Source: Shewanella cutis
GTDB lineage: Bacteria > Pseudomonadota > Gammaproteobacteria > Enterobacterales > Shewanellaceae
Assembly: GCF_022410515.1 (NCBI RefSeq)
Contig: NZ_JACSDI010000003.1
Coordinates: forward strand, 62,001-126,000
Direction of reading: 5' to 3'
DNA length: 64,000 bases
Below, one piece after another: positions 8,345 through 19,162 of this stretch. Both the position numbers and the translations under genes were made by a program. Position 1 is the first letter of the stretch; the number at the start of each line of letters is the position of its first letter. The notes under the pieces were generated by a model. That model was not told the origin of the DNA, ran no database searches, and saw only the letters and a program-made list of their open reading frames with translations.

Positions 8345-9088
8345 CTAGAGCGCGGCGTTAAGCACTTGCGCTATGTGGCGAATTTCAATCGGCAATTGTT
8401 GTCTGCGGATCATGCCATCGAGGTGTAATAGGCATGAAGGGTCGAAGCCAACCACATATTGCGCGCCTGTTGCCGCGTGTGCTTGGGCTTTGTCTTTACC
8501 CATCTTGGCGGATACGGCACCTTCATCGACGGCAAACGTACCACCAAAGCCACAGCATTCATCGCGGCGGTCTGGATAGACAATGTCGATACCTGCGATA
8601 TTGGCAAGCACGGCTTCAACTTTGTTGAATCGTGGGCCCATTTGCTCGCTTGGCGTGGCAAGGCTCAGCATACGAATGCCGTGACAGCTTAGTTGCAGGC
8701 TGATCTTATGGGCAAAAGGTTTGTTGAAGGCGGGAATGGGAGCGATATCGTGGAGGAACTCGGTCAGCTCATAGAGTTTGTCGATAACGGCTTGAGCTTC
8801 TGGGCTGCTATCAAACTCGTGGAAATTTTCTTTGGCGGCCACTAAACAAGAAGCGGCAGGACAAACAATGGCATCGCATTCTACACCTTTGAAAGCATTG
8901 AGTAATTTCAAGGTGGTACTGCGTGCTGCATCAAAGCAACCCGAGTTAGTCATCGGTTGGCCACAGCAAGTTTGGCCTGCGGGTAGAATCACTTGGTGTC
9001 CGAGTTTTTCCAGTAATTCCAGAGTGGCAATGGCCACATCCGGCATCATTTGGTTAACAAGACACGGGATGAAAAGGGCGATTTTCAT
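8345..9088 (-). CDS. lldE: LldE subunit of L-lactate dehydrogenase (CCG-domain protein)
   Basis: This 247-residue protein has two CCG (heterodisulfide reductase type) motifs, TCCGQPMTNSG near residue 41 and ECCGFGGTFAV near residue 187, which bind Fe-S centres in the LutA/LldE family. It is the first gene of the lldE-lldF-lldG operon. The operon must have its own promoter in 9089-9350, since a terminator of the upstream dld gene lies at 9353-9379. The start MKIALFIPCL is the usual one for the family, preceded by AGAAAG. Confidence 0.93.
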   Translation of the reverse strand: MKIALFIPCLVNQMMPDVAIATLELLEKLGHQVILPAGQTCCGQPMTNSGCFDAARSTTLKLLNAFKGVECDAIVCPAASCLVAAKENFHEFDSSPEAQAVIDKLYELTEFLHDIAPIPAFNKPFAHKISLQLSCHGIRMLSLATPSEQMGPRFNKVEAVLANIAGIDIVYPDRRDECCGFGGTFAVDEGAVSAKMGKDKAQAHAATGAQYVVGFDPSCLLHLDGMIRRQQLPIEIRHIAQVLNAAL

Positions 9089-9352
9089 TGTGCTTTCTCT
9101 TTCTTGTTAGTGAACGACATTGCCTTGCATTGTGGCCCCAAAGTCCACACAAATGCTAAGGTAGTTGATCCAATATAGGCTTATCTAAAGTAAATAAGTA
9201 GCCCTAATTTAGTAAATGATCTACTAGATTTTTGCAAAAATGAGAAGTTTTTAACAATATGATTTTAAATGATTAATTTGGTTTTTATTTTAAGATTTAT
9301 TTCGTTAACTTTGCGGAGTTGTCGATAAATGAGAATAGTTATCTTCTAAAGA
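9089..9352. promoter_or_regulatory. AT-rich promoter region of lldEFG
   Basis: No gene is present between the lldE start and the dld terminator. The stretch is AT-rich, as expected for a promoter. I see no clear operator, although TAAATGATCTACTAGATTT at about 9214 has weak dyad symmetry. Confidence 0.4.
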
Positions 9353-9379
9353 AAAACGGGGCTATCTTTAGCCCCGTTT
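9353..9379 (-). terminator. Rho-independent terminator of dld-II
   Basis: On the minus strand AAACGGGGCTA and TAGCCCCGTTT form an 11-bp stem followed by a T-run. It ends 11 bases after the dld stop codon. Confidence 0.85.
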
Positions 9380-9389
9380 GGTCAGTGTT

Positions 9390-12194
9390 TTAGCGGCTGC
9401 ACTCTTCGAGCAGATACGCTAAGTGGCGGTAGGAAATACCGCTGTGCTGAGTCAAACCGACCTCGCACATCCGGTTGGCGTAATAGCCTTCCTTAACCTC
9501 AACTGGGATTAACTTTTTAATATTGCGCAGAGCACTGGCATTGATCTCAGGCTTGTATAAGCCTTTTTCGCCGGCGTAGCCACAGCACTCTATGCCAGCA
9601 GGTTTAAGTACTTGTGCAGAACAAGCATTGGCAATCGCTTGCATCTTGGGCTCTAACTTCATCTTGCGAGCGCTACAACCTAAGTGCAGAGCCACATTGA
9701 CCTTTTTGTTGATGCTCAACTTATCCAGCAGTTTGTCGTGCATAAACTCAACAAGGTCAGTAATTTGCACCTGTGGGTTACCCGTGAGGGTGCGATAGGT
9801 ACAAGACAGGGCATCGACTAACACTGGGATCTTGCCGCCATTGCTCATCTTGCTGAGCACATCGATAAGCTCTTGGCGTTTTGCGTCGGCATTTTTAAAG
9901 TCGCCCTTTGATTCCCACATTTGGCCACAGCATAAATCGCGGGTCTTTTCAGGGGTGATCACGTTGTAACCCGCACGTTCGAGCAGGGTAACAACCACCT
10001 CTGGCAAGGTGCGATTATCCGGATCCTTAGGTGTTGGGCCAAAGGTGCGGCCACCACAGGCTGGGAAATAAACCACAGTTTCTTGGCCTGCTTTGGCTGG
10101 TGATGGCTTAGGTAATTTACCGCCTTTGGGGAAGTCCGGATTCCAATAGGGCACTTCTTTAGAAATCAGCCGGCCCGTTTTCATCAGCGCGTTGGTGATA
10201 CCATCGCCGGTGATTTTATGGATAACCCCAAGTACATCAAAGCCCGTACTGATCACTTGGTTGACGGCGCCAAAATGCTTGGCTTGGAAATCCAATACTT
10301 TTTGTTCAGTGGTGCTGATATAAGGCGTGCGTAGTTTACGTACCAACTGACCCATGCTGTTATCGACTGGACAGGCGATAGTACAAAGCTGACAAGCCGC
10401 GCAGGTATCAATTACATCGTACTTGGCATCAGCGCGCATTTGGGCGGCCGCGGCTTTGTCACCGGACTGCTCTAAACGCTCAATTTCACGCAGAGTCGCA
10501 ATCCGCTGCCGTGGTGAGAAGTTGAGTGCTGATGTTGGGCAGGTTTTTTCACAGAAGCCACATTCAATACACTTATCGACAAAGTCATCAACTACAGGAC
10601 AGGGCTTGATATTTTTAACGTGAACATTGCTATCGTCGTTAAGAATAACGCCTGGGTTTAGAATACCTTGAGGATCAAATACTTGTTTGATGCTCTTCAT
10701 CAAAGTATAAGCATCTTGTCCCCATTCTTTTTCAACGAATGGCGCCACCGCACGACCAGTACCATGCTCAGCTTTCATCGATCCGTTGTACTTATTAATC
10801 ACCATATCGGCAATATCGTCCATAAAGGCATGGAAACGATCGATATCGGCCTGAGTTGTAAAGGCGGGGGTGATAATGAAGTGGAAGTTACCCGCCAACG
10901 CATGGCCATAAATACAACCTTCTGGGTAGCCATGTTTATGGAAAAGCTCAGTGATATCGTGCGCAGCCGCGGCCAGGTGTTCAAGTTCAAAGGCGACGTC
11001 TTCGATAATGACCGAGGTTCCCTTTGGACGTTCACCACCTACAATCGGGAAAAGCCCTTTACGCATCGCCCAGTACTTGTCGTAAACCGCGGGATTGGTA
11101 CTGAATTCCATCGGACGGATGAAGTCAAAACCAGCCAGTTTTGCAGTAACATCTTGGGTATAAGCTTCAAGGGTTTGCGCATCATCTGCACGGGATTCAA
11201 TCAGTAAAATTGCAGATAACGCAGGCAGTTCCGACAACCAATCCGGCATGCCAGGCTTGCCGGTTACCGCTTTAATGGATGGCCAGTCGAGAAGCTCTGC
11301 CGCTGAAACACTTTCACCATTAATCAGTGGAATGGCGCGTGCAGCATCTTCCATATTATGGAAGACAGCCATGGCTGAAGCTTTAAATTTAGCTTCATTT
11401 ACAGTGTGATAAGTGACTTCATTAATGAAAGCTAACGTACCTTCCATCCCAACCATTAAGTGGTTAATGATGTCAAATGGGTCGGTAAAATCGATTAAGG
11501 AGTTAATACCGTAGCCCGTGGTATTTTTAATGGAATACTTTTTACGAATGCGCTCTGCTAATGCGGTGTTATGGCGCGTTAGGTGGGAAAGTTCACTCAG
11601 ATCTTGCAGTAATTTCCCGTGGGTCTTGGCAAACTCAGCTTTAGATTTTTCACAGCCAGTATCAAGTTCAGTGCCGTCGGCAAACAACAGTTTTGCCGAT
11701 GCGATGGTTTGGTAACTGTTTTGCGCCGTACCACAGCACATGCCTGAAGCGTTGTTGGCGACAATCCCGCCAATTTTAGCCGAGGCAATTGTCGCAGGAT
11801 CGGGACCAATTTTGCGGTTCAGTGGTGCGAGCACCGCATTGGCGTCTGAACCAATAACGGCGGCGCCTAAGGTGATTTTTTTCGCATCGCTACTGACTTC
11901 AATCTTTCTAAAACCATCATGGCCAAGGATAAGCAGTATCCCTTCACCGATGGCTTGGCCTGATAAACTTGTTCCTGCCGCCCTAAATGTGACGGGCGCA
12001 TTATGTTTGCGGGCAACGGCTAAGGTGAGTTTTACCTGTTCTAAGGTTTCTGCATGGACAACAACTTCTGGCACGATTCTGAAGTAGCTGGCATCGGTAG
12101 ACCAGGCGAAACGACGGACTGGATCATCTGTAACAGGATGATCACCTAATTGCGTTCTGAGATCATTGATGACCTCTTTATAGTTAATTGACAT
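9390..12194 (-). CDS. dld: FAD and Fe-S D-lactate dehydrogenase Dld-II
   Basis: This large respiratory flavoprotein (934 residues from the start chosen) oxidises D-lactate to pyruvate. Domains in order: FAD-binding type 4 domain (about residues 20-260, with FRAAGTSLSGQA and the GGIVANNASGMCCG loop), FAD-oxidase C-terminal domain (about 280-530, with the YGHALAGNFHF motif), two Fe-S motifs (CIECGFCEKTCP and CAACQLCTIACP), then a CCG domain (CCGQMWESKGD, CCGYAGEKG). I use the ATG at 12194 (MSINYKEV) because the longer frame runs back over the end of lldP. It corresponds to the second D-lactate dehydrogenase described in S. oneidensis, and probably shares the lldP transcript. Confidence 0.93.
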   Translation of the reverse strand: MSINYKEVINDLRTQLGDHPVTDDPVRRFAWSTDASYFRIVPEVVVHAETLEQVKLTLAVARKHNAPVTFRAAGTSLSGQAIGEGILLILGHDGFRKIEVSSDAKKITLGAAVIGSDANAVLAPLNRKIGPDPATIASAKIGGIVANNASGMCCGTAQNSYQTIASAKLLFADGTELDTGCEKSKAEFAKTHGKLLQDLSELSHLTRHNTALAERIRKKYSIKNTTGYGINSLIDFTDPFDIINHLMVGMEGTLAFINEVTYHTVNEAKFKASAMAVFHNMEDAARAIPLINGESVSAAELLDWPSIKAVTGKPGMPDWLSELPALSAILLIESRADDAQTLEAYTQDVTAKLAGFDFIRPMEFSTNPAVYDKYWAMRKGLFPIVGGERPKGTSVIIEDVAFELEHLAAAAHDITELFHKHGYPEGCIYGHALAGNFHFIITPAFTTQADIDRFHAFMDDIADMVINKYNGSMKAEHGTGRAVAPFVEKEWGQDAYTLMKSIKQVFDPQGILNPGVILNDDSNVHVKNIKPCPVVDDFVDKCIECGFCEKTCPTSALNFSPRQRIATLREIERLEQSGDKAAAAQMRADAKYDVIDTCAACQLCTIACPVDNSMGQLVRKLRTPYISTTEQKVLDFQAKHFGAVNQVISTGFDVLGVIHKITGDGITNALMKTGRLISKEVPYWNPDFPKGGKLPKPSPAKAGQETVVYFPACGGRTFGPTPKDPDNRTLPEVVVTLLERAGYNVITPEKTRDLCCGQMWESKGDFKNADAKRQELIDVLSKMSNGGKIPVLVDALSCTYRTLTGNPQVQITDLVEFMHDKLLDKLSINKKVNVALHLGCSARKMKLEPKMQAIANACSAQVLKPAGIECCGYAGEKGLYKPEINASALRNIKKLIPVEVKEGYYANRMCEVGLTQHSGISYRHLAYLLEECSR

Positions 12195-12258
12195 AACATC
12201 ACTCTCTTTTTCAAAGGTGAAACTCGAAGTCACTCGCCGTGACTTCGAACAAGATGGA

Positions 12259-13902
12259 TTAGAAGCCACCCCAAAGGGTTGCGATTGTGCCTGCCACTAA
12301 TGCGTAGCCAATGGCAACTGGCATGGTTTTACGAATAATTTCAGATTCTCTACCTGCCATACCTACTACCGTTGCAGCGGCAACCACGTTCATTACACAC
12401 ATCATATTACCGGCGTTAGCACCGATACCTTGTAGTGCTAAAACCAGCGTGTGGTTCATGCCAATGTTGTCAGCCACACTGTATTGTAGGCCTGAGAACA
12501 TCATGTTTGAGAAGGTAGCCGACCCTGATAAGAAGGCACCAAAAATCCCCACAATTGGTGCCATCCAGGCCCACACTGCGCCCATAGAACTTGCCAACAT
12601 ATCCGCTAACGCAACAGGCATCGACGCAAGACCTGCGCCATTTGCGCCTGAGTTTAAGAAGATTTTCACCATTGGCACTGATGCGCCCAATGAAATAATC
12701 GTCGGCAACATCGACTTACATGAAACACCGATGGATTGCTTAATCGCGGGACTTTTCATTTTGAACAGGAAGAAACCTAGAATACACACAGCAACAAAGA
12801 AGGCACCTGGTGCATATAGTGTTGCGAAGCTTGCTTTAAGCTCAGTCCCCAATAAACCTGTCCAGTTAATGTTAAAACCAGATAGCCAAGTTTTGAGTGG
12901 CGCTACAGTACGTGATAACACTAATAGCGCCGCCATGATGATGTAGGGAGTCCATGCGGCAATTTGTGAAAACTTAGCCGTGGTTTCGAGTTTTACACCA
13001 TCTTGATTATCATTTTCGGCAAAGTCATTCCAAGGTGTTTTAGGCAGCAAATATCCCTTACGCGCAACAGGGATCACCATTGCCATACCGATTAATGCAC
13101 CGATAACCGATGGGAATTCGGGGCCAGCAAGATAGTTGATGATCCAAGCGGGCACGGTAAAGGCTAGACCTGCGAAAATCGCAAACTTCCAAATGGCTAA
13201 GCCTTCTTTAAAGGATTTATTGCGTCCAAAAAATCCTGTCAGCATCGTCACCATAACCAGCGGAATTAATGAACCAGTGATTAAGTCGATAGTGATCATA
13301 TGCATCGCAATGAATTGGGCATAATCGGCAAAGCTGCCACCATGCTCGGCAATTTGCGCAGCAGCCATGCTTACACCGCCTTGAAGCAGCCCTTGTTCCA
13401 TCCCAAAGAGCACGGGTAGACCAATGGCACCAAAGGATACGCAAGCTGAGTCGGCAATCAACGCCACAACTGCTGCTGCAACAGGCGGGACGCCGAGCAA
13501 AACCAGTAGTGGTGCACCAATGGCTGCGGGTGTACCAAAGCCAGCACTACCTTCGATAAAGGCACCGAATAACCAGCAGATAATGATCACCTGAACGCGG
13601 GCATCGGCACTGATATTCGTAAAGCCTGCGCGGATAGTATCCATCGCACCTGAATATTTTAGGGTATTTAGAAGGAATACAGCCCCGAAGATGATGGTTA
13701 AGGGAGTGATCGCTGACAGCAGTCCCTCAACAACGGATGCGGCCAATAGGGTGGTATCCATTTGCCAAATAAACACGGCGGCGATAGCCGTAACTACCAT
13801 AGAAATGGGCATAGCTTTTGACGCTGGCATTCTCAGTAATACTAGAAAGATCATTACACTGAGCACCGGCGTCAAGCTGGCGAAAAGTTGAAGTATTGTC
13901 AT
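12259..13902 (-). CDS. lldP: Lactate permease LldP
   Basis: A 547-residue inner-membrane protein with about 13-14 membrane segments, typical of the LctP/LldP lactate:H+ symporter family (E. coli LldP is about 551 residues). The conserved stretch FIEGSAGFGTPAAIGAPLLV is visible near residue 115, and the GLQYSVADNIG region near residue 470. It imports both lactate isomers, which fits its place upstream of dld-II and lldEFG. The gap to dld is 64 bases without a terminator, so co-transcription is likely. The long upstream region holds several CRP-type sites. Confidence 0.95.
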   Translation of the reverse strand: MTILQLFASLTPVLSVMIFLVLLRMPASKAMPISMVVTAIAAVFIWQMDTTLLAASVVEGLLSAITPLTIIFGAVFLLNTLKYSGAMDTIRAGFTNISADARVQVIIICWLFGAFIEGSAGFGTPAAIGAPLLVLLGVPPVAAAVVALIADSACVSFGAIGLPVLFGMEQGLLQGGVSMAAAQIAEHGGSFADYAQFIAMHMITIDLITGSLIPLVMVTMLTGFFGRNKSFKEGLAIWKFAIFAGLAFTVPAWIINYLAGPEFPSVIGALIGMAMVIPVARKGYLLPKTPWNDFAENDNQDGVKLETTAKFSQIAAWTPYIIMAALLVLSRTVAPLKTWLSGFNINWTGLLGTELKASFATLYAPGAFFVAVCILGFFLFKMKSPAIKQSIGVSCKSMLPTIISLGASVPMVKIFLNSGANGAGLASMPVALADMLASSMGAVWAWMAPIVGIFGAFLSGSATFSNMMFSGLQYSVADNIGMNHTLVLALQGIGANAGNMMCVMNVVAAATVVGMAGRESEIIRKTMPVAIGYALVAGTIATLWGGF

Positions 13903-14636
13903 GCTTGCCTCTACATAAAGTGGTCTGTCTTATTTTTTATAGGAATCTAATTAGTGTTTCTATGTCGGAACTTATGGCGGATAAATCAGCAGTATTCACT
14001 ACTCTTCACCGCTGTAACGACATTCTGTGGTGTGTACTAGACGCTATTCGGGGGCGAACTTATATGATCTAGATCATTTTGGCTGCTGTATGAAATGCTA
14101 ATTTACAGTGCTGCGGGAGGCTTCTCTCATGGGATTTTTCTAACTGTGATCGGAGTCACTTAAAGAGTGGTCTGTATATAACTCTCTTCAAATATTTATT
14201 TAAAAAACATGTCATAGAGTTATAAAAAAGGAAATTTTCATTAAATTAGCTACCAGTATTGCAATTAACTGATCCATTTATTTCATTAATGAGTGTTTGA
14301 TGATTTTTTAAGACAATTTTAAGCTGTGATTCATATCACTCACATTGTATTTGTTGAGCGGGATTGTCTTTAAGGGTTAAATATAAAATTTTGATAATTA
14401 GGGGTATTTTTGTTTTTTAGCTGCAAATTTGAGCGTGATTTAGATCACGCTTTGTCGTAATGGGGGAATTAGTGTGATCGATATCACTTAATGAAATTTG
14501 AGTTAATCTGAAATTTAATAACGGTTAATAAAAATATTTACAGCTGATTCGAACATGGATGTCTTGTTTTTAACAAAACCTCGGGCTGGTTAAACATTTG
14601 TTTCATATGTGCAAAGGGCTTTTGCTGCGATATGGC
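13903..14636. promoter_or_regulatory. Long lldP control region with five CRP-type palindromes
   Basis: This 734-bp gene-free stretch lies between lldP and nadK. Five sequences fit the CRP pattern TGTGA-N6-TCACA: TATGA-TCTAGA-TCATT (14063-14078), TGTGA-TCGGAG-TCACT (14145-14160), TGTGA-TTCATA-TCACT (14325-14340), CGTGA-TTTAGA-TCACG (14434-14449) and TGTGA-TCGATA-TCACT (14473-14488). In Shewanella, CRP controls anaerobic respiration as well as carbon use. The most distal sites are about 590 bp from the lldP start, which is far for direct activation. The rest is AT-rich, with no reading frame I would support. Confidence 0.65.
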
Positions 14637-15515
14637 TCAAAATAACTTACTGCCCCAGCCAAGTTTGCTACGTAACACATGGAAGTAGTTATGGCCTTTG
14701 GGGTGGATAAGTCTGAGTTGTTCAGAGCTACGACGCACGATGATCTCATCACCGGGTAATACTGCTAAATGCACATGGCCATCGCAGCTAACCTCGAGGT
14801 TTTCGCCATTTTCAGGTGAAACGACCATTTTTATGGTGCTACAAGCATCCACCACGATTGGGCGACATGATAAGGTGTGCGGAAACATAGGGACTAAAAT
14901 TAATGCTTGTAAATTGGGGGTAAGAATCGCTCCTCCCGCTGACAGGGCATAGGCAGTAGAGCCTGTAGGTGTTGAAACTATCATGCCATCGGCGCGTTGG
15001 CTGTACATGAATTGGTTGTCTATATAGACTTCAAATTCAATCATATGAGCGATTTTGCCCGGATGCAGCACTGCTTCATTGACCGCGGTATTACTGGCTT
15101 TTAGCTGACCATGACGATAAACCTCAGCCTCGAGTAAAAAACGGTGCTCGGTATCAAATTCACCGTCGAGCACTTTAGCTAAGGCTTCTTCAAAGGCATC
15201 GGGTGGTAAATCGGTTAAAAAACCGAGGTTACCGCGGTTTACGCCAATCACACCGACCTCAAAGCGTGCAAGCACCCTAGCTGCGCCGAGCATATTGCCA
15301 TCGCCGCCAACGACGATGGCTAAATCACAGCGCTCGCCAATCTCTAATAAATCGACCGCCACAATATGTGGCCCTAACTCAGTCGCTACCCGTTCTTCCA
15401 CGAGAACTTCATATCCTTGCATCGTTAGCCAATGGTGCAGACGTTTGAGGGTTTGATTTGTCCCTGGGTGGTGCGGTTTGCCAATTAGGCCAATGGTGTG
15501 GAACTTTGTGGTCAT
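14637..15515 (-). CDS. nadK: NAD kinase
   Basis: NadK phosphorylates NAD+ to NADP+. The 292 residues equal the length of E. coli NadK. The GGDGNML motif (about residues 72-78) is the catalytic/nucleotide-binding signature, and [14 protein letters not shown] and CDGHV-type motifs follow. I chose the ATG at 15515 ([14 protein letters not shown]); the longer frame to 15566 would overlap the sigma32 promoter of the divergent grpE gene. This head-to-head arrangement of nadK and grpE is common in gammaproteobacteria. Confidence 0.95.
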   Translation of the reverse strand: MTTKFHTIGLIGKPHHPGTNQTLKRLHHWLTMQGYEVLVEERVATELGPHIVAVDLLEIGERCDLAIVVGGDGNMLGAARVLARFEVGVIGVNRGNLGFLTDLPPDAFEEALAKVLDGEFDTEHRFLLEAEVYRHGQLKASNTAVNEAVLHPGKIAHMIEFEVYIDNQFMYSQRADGMIVSTPTGSTAYALSAGGAILTPNLQALILVPMFPHTLSCRPIVVDACSTIKMVVSPENGENLEVSCDGHVHLAVLPGDEIIVRRSSEQLRLIHPKGHNYFHVLRSKLGWGSKLF

Positions 15516-15540
15516 ATTTATGCTAGATCTGGCCTTAGGC

Positions 15541-15569
15541 CTTGAAACGTCAAAATTGATCCCCATAAT
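15541..15569 (+). promoter_or_regulatory. Heat-shock (sigma32) promoter of grpE
   Basis: CTTGAAA at 15541-15547 and CCCCATAAT at 15561-15569, 13 bases apart, match the sigma32 consensus (CTTGAAA-N13-CCCCATNT) almost exactly. Transcription would start near 15576, well placed for the ATG at 15615. Confidence 0.88.
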
Positions 15570-15614
15570 ATGCCCAGAGTATTTAGAAACAAAGCATTTT
15601 TAGCTGGAGTGAAA

Positions 15615-16235
15615 ATGAGCAACGAGTCGATTAAAGCAGAACAGGATCTGATCCAAGAGGGTGTAGAGTCTGAAGTTTCTACTGAAGAAGCGAGTCTGAT
15701 TGATGAGCTTACCCAAGCCAATTTCCGTATTGAAGAGCTGGAACAGTTACTCGCTGACGCTTTGGCGAAAGTTGATGAGCAAAAAGATTCAGTTATACGT
15801 GCTGCAGCCGAAGTGGATAACATTCGTCGTCGCGCGGCAATGGATGTGGAGAAAGCCAATAAGTTTGCGCTGGAAAAATTCGCTAATGAATTGCTGCCAG
15901 TGTTAGACAATATGGAGCGAGCGCTGCAAGGGACTAATCCGCAGGATGAAACTACTAAAGCGATGTACGAAGGTGTTGAGCTTACGCAAAAAAGCTTCTT
16001 GACCGCTGTCGCTAAATTTGGGGTTAAACCTATCGATCCACAGGGGCAAGCCTTTAACCCAGATCAACATCAAGCTATTGGTATGCAGCCAAGTGTTGAG
16101 TATCCAGCCAATACAGTGATGTTAGTGATGCAAAAGGGTTATGAGCTAAACAGTCGTTTACTGCGTCCAGCCATGGTAATGGTGTCTCAAGGTGGCCCTA
16201 GCCAAGAATCTGCTTCGATTGACATTGAAGCGTAA
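15615..16235 (+). CDS. grpE: Nucleotide exchange factor GrpE
   Basis: GrpE releases ADP from DnaK in the DnaK-DnaJ-GrpE chaperone cycle. The protein (206 residues) has a long N-terminal helix with coiled-coil character and the conserved [11 protein letters not shown] segment, followed by the C-terminal beta domain ending in [13 protein letters not shown]. The start at 15615 ([10 protein letters not shown]) has GGAG six bases upstream. The in-frame ATG at 15570 lies at or before the expected transcription start and cannot be used from the sigma32 promoter. A terminator follows at 16280. Confidence 0.96.
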   Translation: MSNESIKAEQDLIQEGVESEVSTEEASLIDELTQANFRIEELEQLLADALAKVDEQKDSVIRAAAEVDNIRRRAAMDVEKANKFALEKFANELLPVLDNMERALQGTNPQDETTKAMYEGVELTQKSFLTAVAKFGVKPIDPQGQAFNPDQHQAIGMQPSVEYPANTVMLVMQKGYELNSRLLRPAMVMVSQGGPSQESASIDIEA

Positions 16236-16279
16236 GTGAAGCCTAAGTTAACGCGCTGAGCGTTAAACGTTACGTAATA

Positions 16280-16309
16280 AAAAGGACTGCAGATGCAGTC
16301 CTTTTTATT
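16280..16309 (+). terminator. grpE terminator
   Basis: AAAAGGACTGC and GCAGTCCTTTT form an 11-bp stem with a four-base loop, followed by a T-rich tail. Confidence 0.88.
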
Positions 16310-16389
16310 TGTCTGTTGCTTTTCTATTTGCCGTTAATCGTGAATTATCACGTTTGCAGTATTGATGGGAGCTTGGCCCCCATCAATAA

Positions 16390-18258
16390 TCAATCGGCGA
16401 GATAGGCATTAATCTGCGCTAACATGCCTTCGGCATCAAGCTGTAAGTCATGGATCACTTCTTCTGGCGATCCATGTTTAATAAACTCATCGGGCAGGCC
16501 AATTTGCAGTACAGGTTTAGGCATTTTAAGCTGTTGTAACAACTCCAATACCCCAGAGCCTGCCCCGCCCATAATGGCGTTCTCTTCCACGGTGACTAAC
16601 ACATCATGGGTTTGTGCCATTTCTTTAACTAAATCTACATCGAGCGGTTTCACAAAGCGCATATCGACTACGGTGGCGTCTAAGCTTTCTGCGGCAGTGA
16701 GTGCTGCGGCCAAGGTGGTACCAAAGTTCAGCATGGCGATACGTTTGCCTAAACGCTTAATCACCCCTTTACCAATTGGCAGCGCCGTCATGGCTTCTAC
16801 CTGAGTCGCGCCGGTGGCACTGCCTCTTGGATAGCGCACAGCGCTTGGGCCTGCGTCATAGCAGTAACCGGTATACAGCATCTGACGACATTCATTTTCA
16901 TCCGATGGCGCCATAATCACCATATTGGGGATACAGCGCATAAAGCTTAAATCGAATGCTCCTTGGTGGGTTGGGCCGTCGGCACCGACGATACCGCCAC
17001 GATCAATGGCAAATAGTACGGGTAAACGCTGCAATGCCACATCGTGGATTAGCTGATCATAGCCGCGTTGCAGGAAGGTCGAATAGATTGCGACCACTGG
17101 TTTATAGCCTTCACAGGCAAACCCTGCGCCTAAGGTCACCGCATGTTGTTCGGCAATAGCGGCATCGAAATACTGTTTCGGAAAACGCTGTGAAAACTCC
17201 ACCATGCCTGAACCTTCACGCATGGCAGGCGTAATCCCTAAGACTTTTTCATCCTGCTCGGCAATATCACATAACCATTTGCCAAACACTTGGGAGAAGG
17301 TCGGTAGTCCTGGTTTAGTCGCTGGCTTCTTAAATTGTGATGGGTCAAATTTAGGGACGGCGTGCCAACCGATTGGATCTTTTTCTGCTGGCTCATAACC
17401 GCGACCTTTTTTGGTCATGATATGCAGTACTTGTGGCCCCTTGAGATTGCGCATATTTCGCAGGGTTTCCACTAACGCATCGACATCGTGGCCATCGATG
17501 GGGCCGATATAGTTAAAGCCTAATTCTTCAAACAGCGTGCCAGGGACCACCATGCCTTTGAGGTGTTCTTCAGTGCGCTTGGCCATTTCTTTGATGACAG
17601 GCATGCCCTTGAGCACTTTTTTGCTGCTTTCACGAATGGTGGTATAGAAGCGGCCTGACATCAGTTGGGCTAAGTGATTGTTGAGGGCACCCACGTTTTC
17701 TGAAATCGACATTTCATTATCGTTTAGCACCATCAGCATGTCATTGTGCAAATCACCGGCGTGGTTCATTGCCTCAAACACCATCCCGCCTGTCATCGCG
17801 CCATCGCCAATTACGGCAACCACTTTACGTCCTGCCTGCTCTTTCTCGGCGGCAACTGCCATGGCTAATGCGGCACTGATGGAGGTGCCAGAGTGACCCA
17901 CACTAAAGGTGTCGTATTCACTCTCTTCCCGCCATGGGAAGGGGTGTAAGCCGTTCTTTTGCCTAATGGTGTGCATTCTGTCACGGCGACCAGTGAGGAT
18001 TTTATGGGGGTAGGCTTGGTGGCCAACGTCCCAAATCAAACGGTCAAACGGGGTGTTATAGACATAATGCAGGGCGACAGTCAGTTCGACTGTACCAAGG
18101 CCTGAGGCGAAATGTCCGCTGGACATGCCAACGGACTTAAGAAGAAACTCCCGCAACTCATCGGCCAATTGGGGTAATAGGGCCTGTGGAAGCTGGCGGA
18201 GTTCATTAGGTGTGTTGGCCTGTGCCAACACCGGAAACTGAGAAATGTCCAAACTCAT
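16390..18258 (-). CDS. dxs: 1-deoxy-D-xylulose-5-phosphate synthase
   Basis: DXS joins pyruvate and glyceraldehyde 3-phosphate to make 1-deoxyxylulose 5-phosphate, the first step of the MEP isoprenoid pathway, and also feeds thiamine and pyridoxal synthesis. The 622 residues match the family length. The thiamine-diphosphate motif [18 protein letters not shown] (about 152-169), the catalytic region [11 protein letters not shown] and the [15 protein letters not shown] loop are present. It is the third gene of the xseB-ispA-dxs operon, 20 bases after ispA, the same order as in E. coli. Confidence 0.97.
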   Translation of the reverse strand: MSLDISQFPVLAQANTPNELRQLPQALLPQLADELREFLLKSVGMSSGHFASGLGTVELTVALHYVYNTPFDRLIWDVGHQAYPHKILTGRRDRMHTIRQKNGLHPFPWREESEYDTFSVGHSGTSISAALAMAVAAEKEQAGRKVVAVIGDGAMTGGMVFEAMNHAGDLHNDMLMVLNDNEMSISENVGALNNHLAQLMSGRFYTTIRESSKKVLKGMPVIKEMAKRTEEHLKGMVVPGTLFEELGFNYIGPIDGHDVDALVETLRNMRNLKGPQVLHIMTKKGRGYEPAEKDPIGWHAVPKFDPSQFKKPATKPGLPTFSQVFGKWLCDIAEQDEKVLGITPAMREGSGMVEFSQRFPKQYFDAAIAEQHAVTLGAGFACEGYKPVVAIYSTFLQRGYDQLIHDVALQRLPVLFAIDRGGIVGADGPTHQGAFDLSFMRCIPNMVIMAPSDENECRQMLYTGYCYDAGPSAVRYPRGSATGATQVEAMTALPIGKGVIKRLGKRIAMLNFGTTLAAALTAAESLDATVVDMRFVKPLDVDLVKEMAQTHDVLVTVEENAIMGGAGSGVLELLQQLKMPKPVLQIGLPDEFIKHGSPEEVIHDLQLDAEGMLAQINAYLAD

Positions 18259-18278
18259 AGCGAGATACTTCGTCTCTT

Positions 18279-19160
18279 TTATATTCTTCGCTCAATAATA
18301 TAGCGGGCGAAGTCTGCAATTAACTGGCTATTGTATGGCAATTTAGCCAGCGCTGATAGTGCCTCTTGGATCAGTTGCGTGGCGGTATCTTTGGCGCCTT
18401 GCAGTCCAAGTAGTTGCGGAAAAGTACTCTTATTTGACTCGGCATCGGAGCCTTGGGGTTTGCCGAGTTCTTCTGTGGTGGCAATAATGTCCAGAATATC
18501 GTCTTGCACTTGGAAGGCAAGTCCCACCGCATGGGCAAATTCCATCATAGTCTGATATTGATCTTTTGGCGCATTGGCGGCAATCAAGGCTAACTCAACG
18601 GCGCAGCTGATAAGCGCCCCTGTTTTCATATTATGTAGTTGAGTTAATGCTTTAAGATCAATGTGCTTATCGGTAGAAGCTAAGTCGATAGCTTGACCGC
18701 CACACATCCCCCGATAACCCGAGGCTTTTGCCAATGCCCTGACCATAGCGATATGTTGCTCGCTCGTAATCCCAGGGACTGCTTCAGTCACAATTTCAAA
18801 GGCTAAGGTTTGCAGTGCATCGCCAGCAAGTATGGCGGTAGCTTCATCAAAAGCGATATGCACTGTTGGTTGACCACGGCGAAGGTCGTCATCATCCATG
18901 GCGGGTAAATCGTCATGGATTAACGAATAGGCATGGATACATTCAATAGCGGCGGCGCAGGCATCGAGTTTTTCAAGTGCTACGCCAAACATTTGTCCCA
19001 CACTGTAAACCAAGAAGGGACGAATGCGTTTCCCCCCTAAAAGGGCGCCATGGGTCATCGCGGCTTTTAACTGAGGAGCTGTATCTTCGAGTGTACTAAA
19101 ACGTTGTTTTAATTGGTCATCAACCCGCAGTTGATATTCTTTTATTGCATTGACTAACAC
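18279..19160 (-). CDS. ispA: Farnesyl diphosphate synthase (geranyltranstransferase)
   Basis: IspA condenses dimethylallyl and isopentenyl diphosphates to farnesyl diphosphate. The two Asp-rich motifs are present: [14 protein letters not shown] (about residues 83-96, first motif DDxxxxD) and [15 protein letters not shown] (second motif, about 222-236). The 293 residues fit the family. It starts two bases after xseB ends, a tight operon link. Confidence 0.96.
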   Translation of the reverse strand: MLVNAIKEYQLRVDDQLKQRFSTLEDTAPQLKAAMTHGALLGGKRIRPFLVYSVGQMFGVALEKLDACAAAIECIHAYSLIHDDLPAMDDDDLRRGQPTVHIAFDEATAILAGDALQTLAFEIVTEAVPGITSEQHIAMVRALAKASGYRGMCGGQAIDLASTDKHIDLKALTQLHNMKTGALISCAVELALIAANAPKDQYQTMMEFAHAVGLAFQVQDDILDIIATTEELGKPQGSDAESNKSTFPQLLGLQGAKDTATQLIQEALSALAKLPYNSQLIADFARYIIERRI

Positions 19161-19162
19161 GC

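Noticed and set aside
10668..11207. 179-codon open frame antisense to dld-II
   Set aside because: It is opposite a well-conserved enzyme and reflects the codon use of that gene.
12311..12946. 211-codon open frame antisense to lldP
   Set aside because: A long shadow frame opposite a membrane protein gene; no ribosome-binding site and no recognisable domain.
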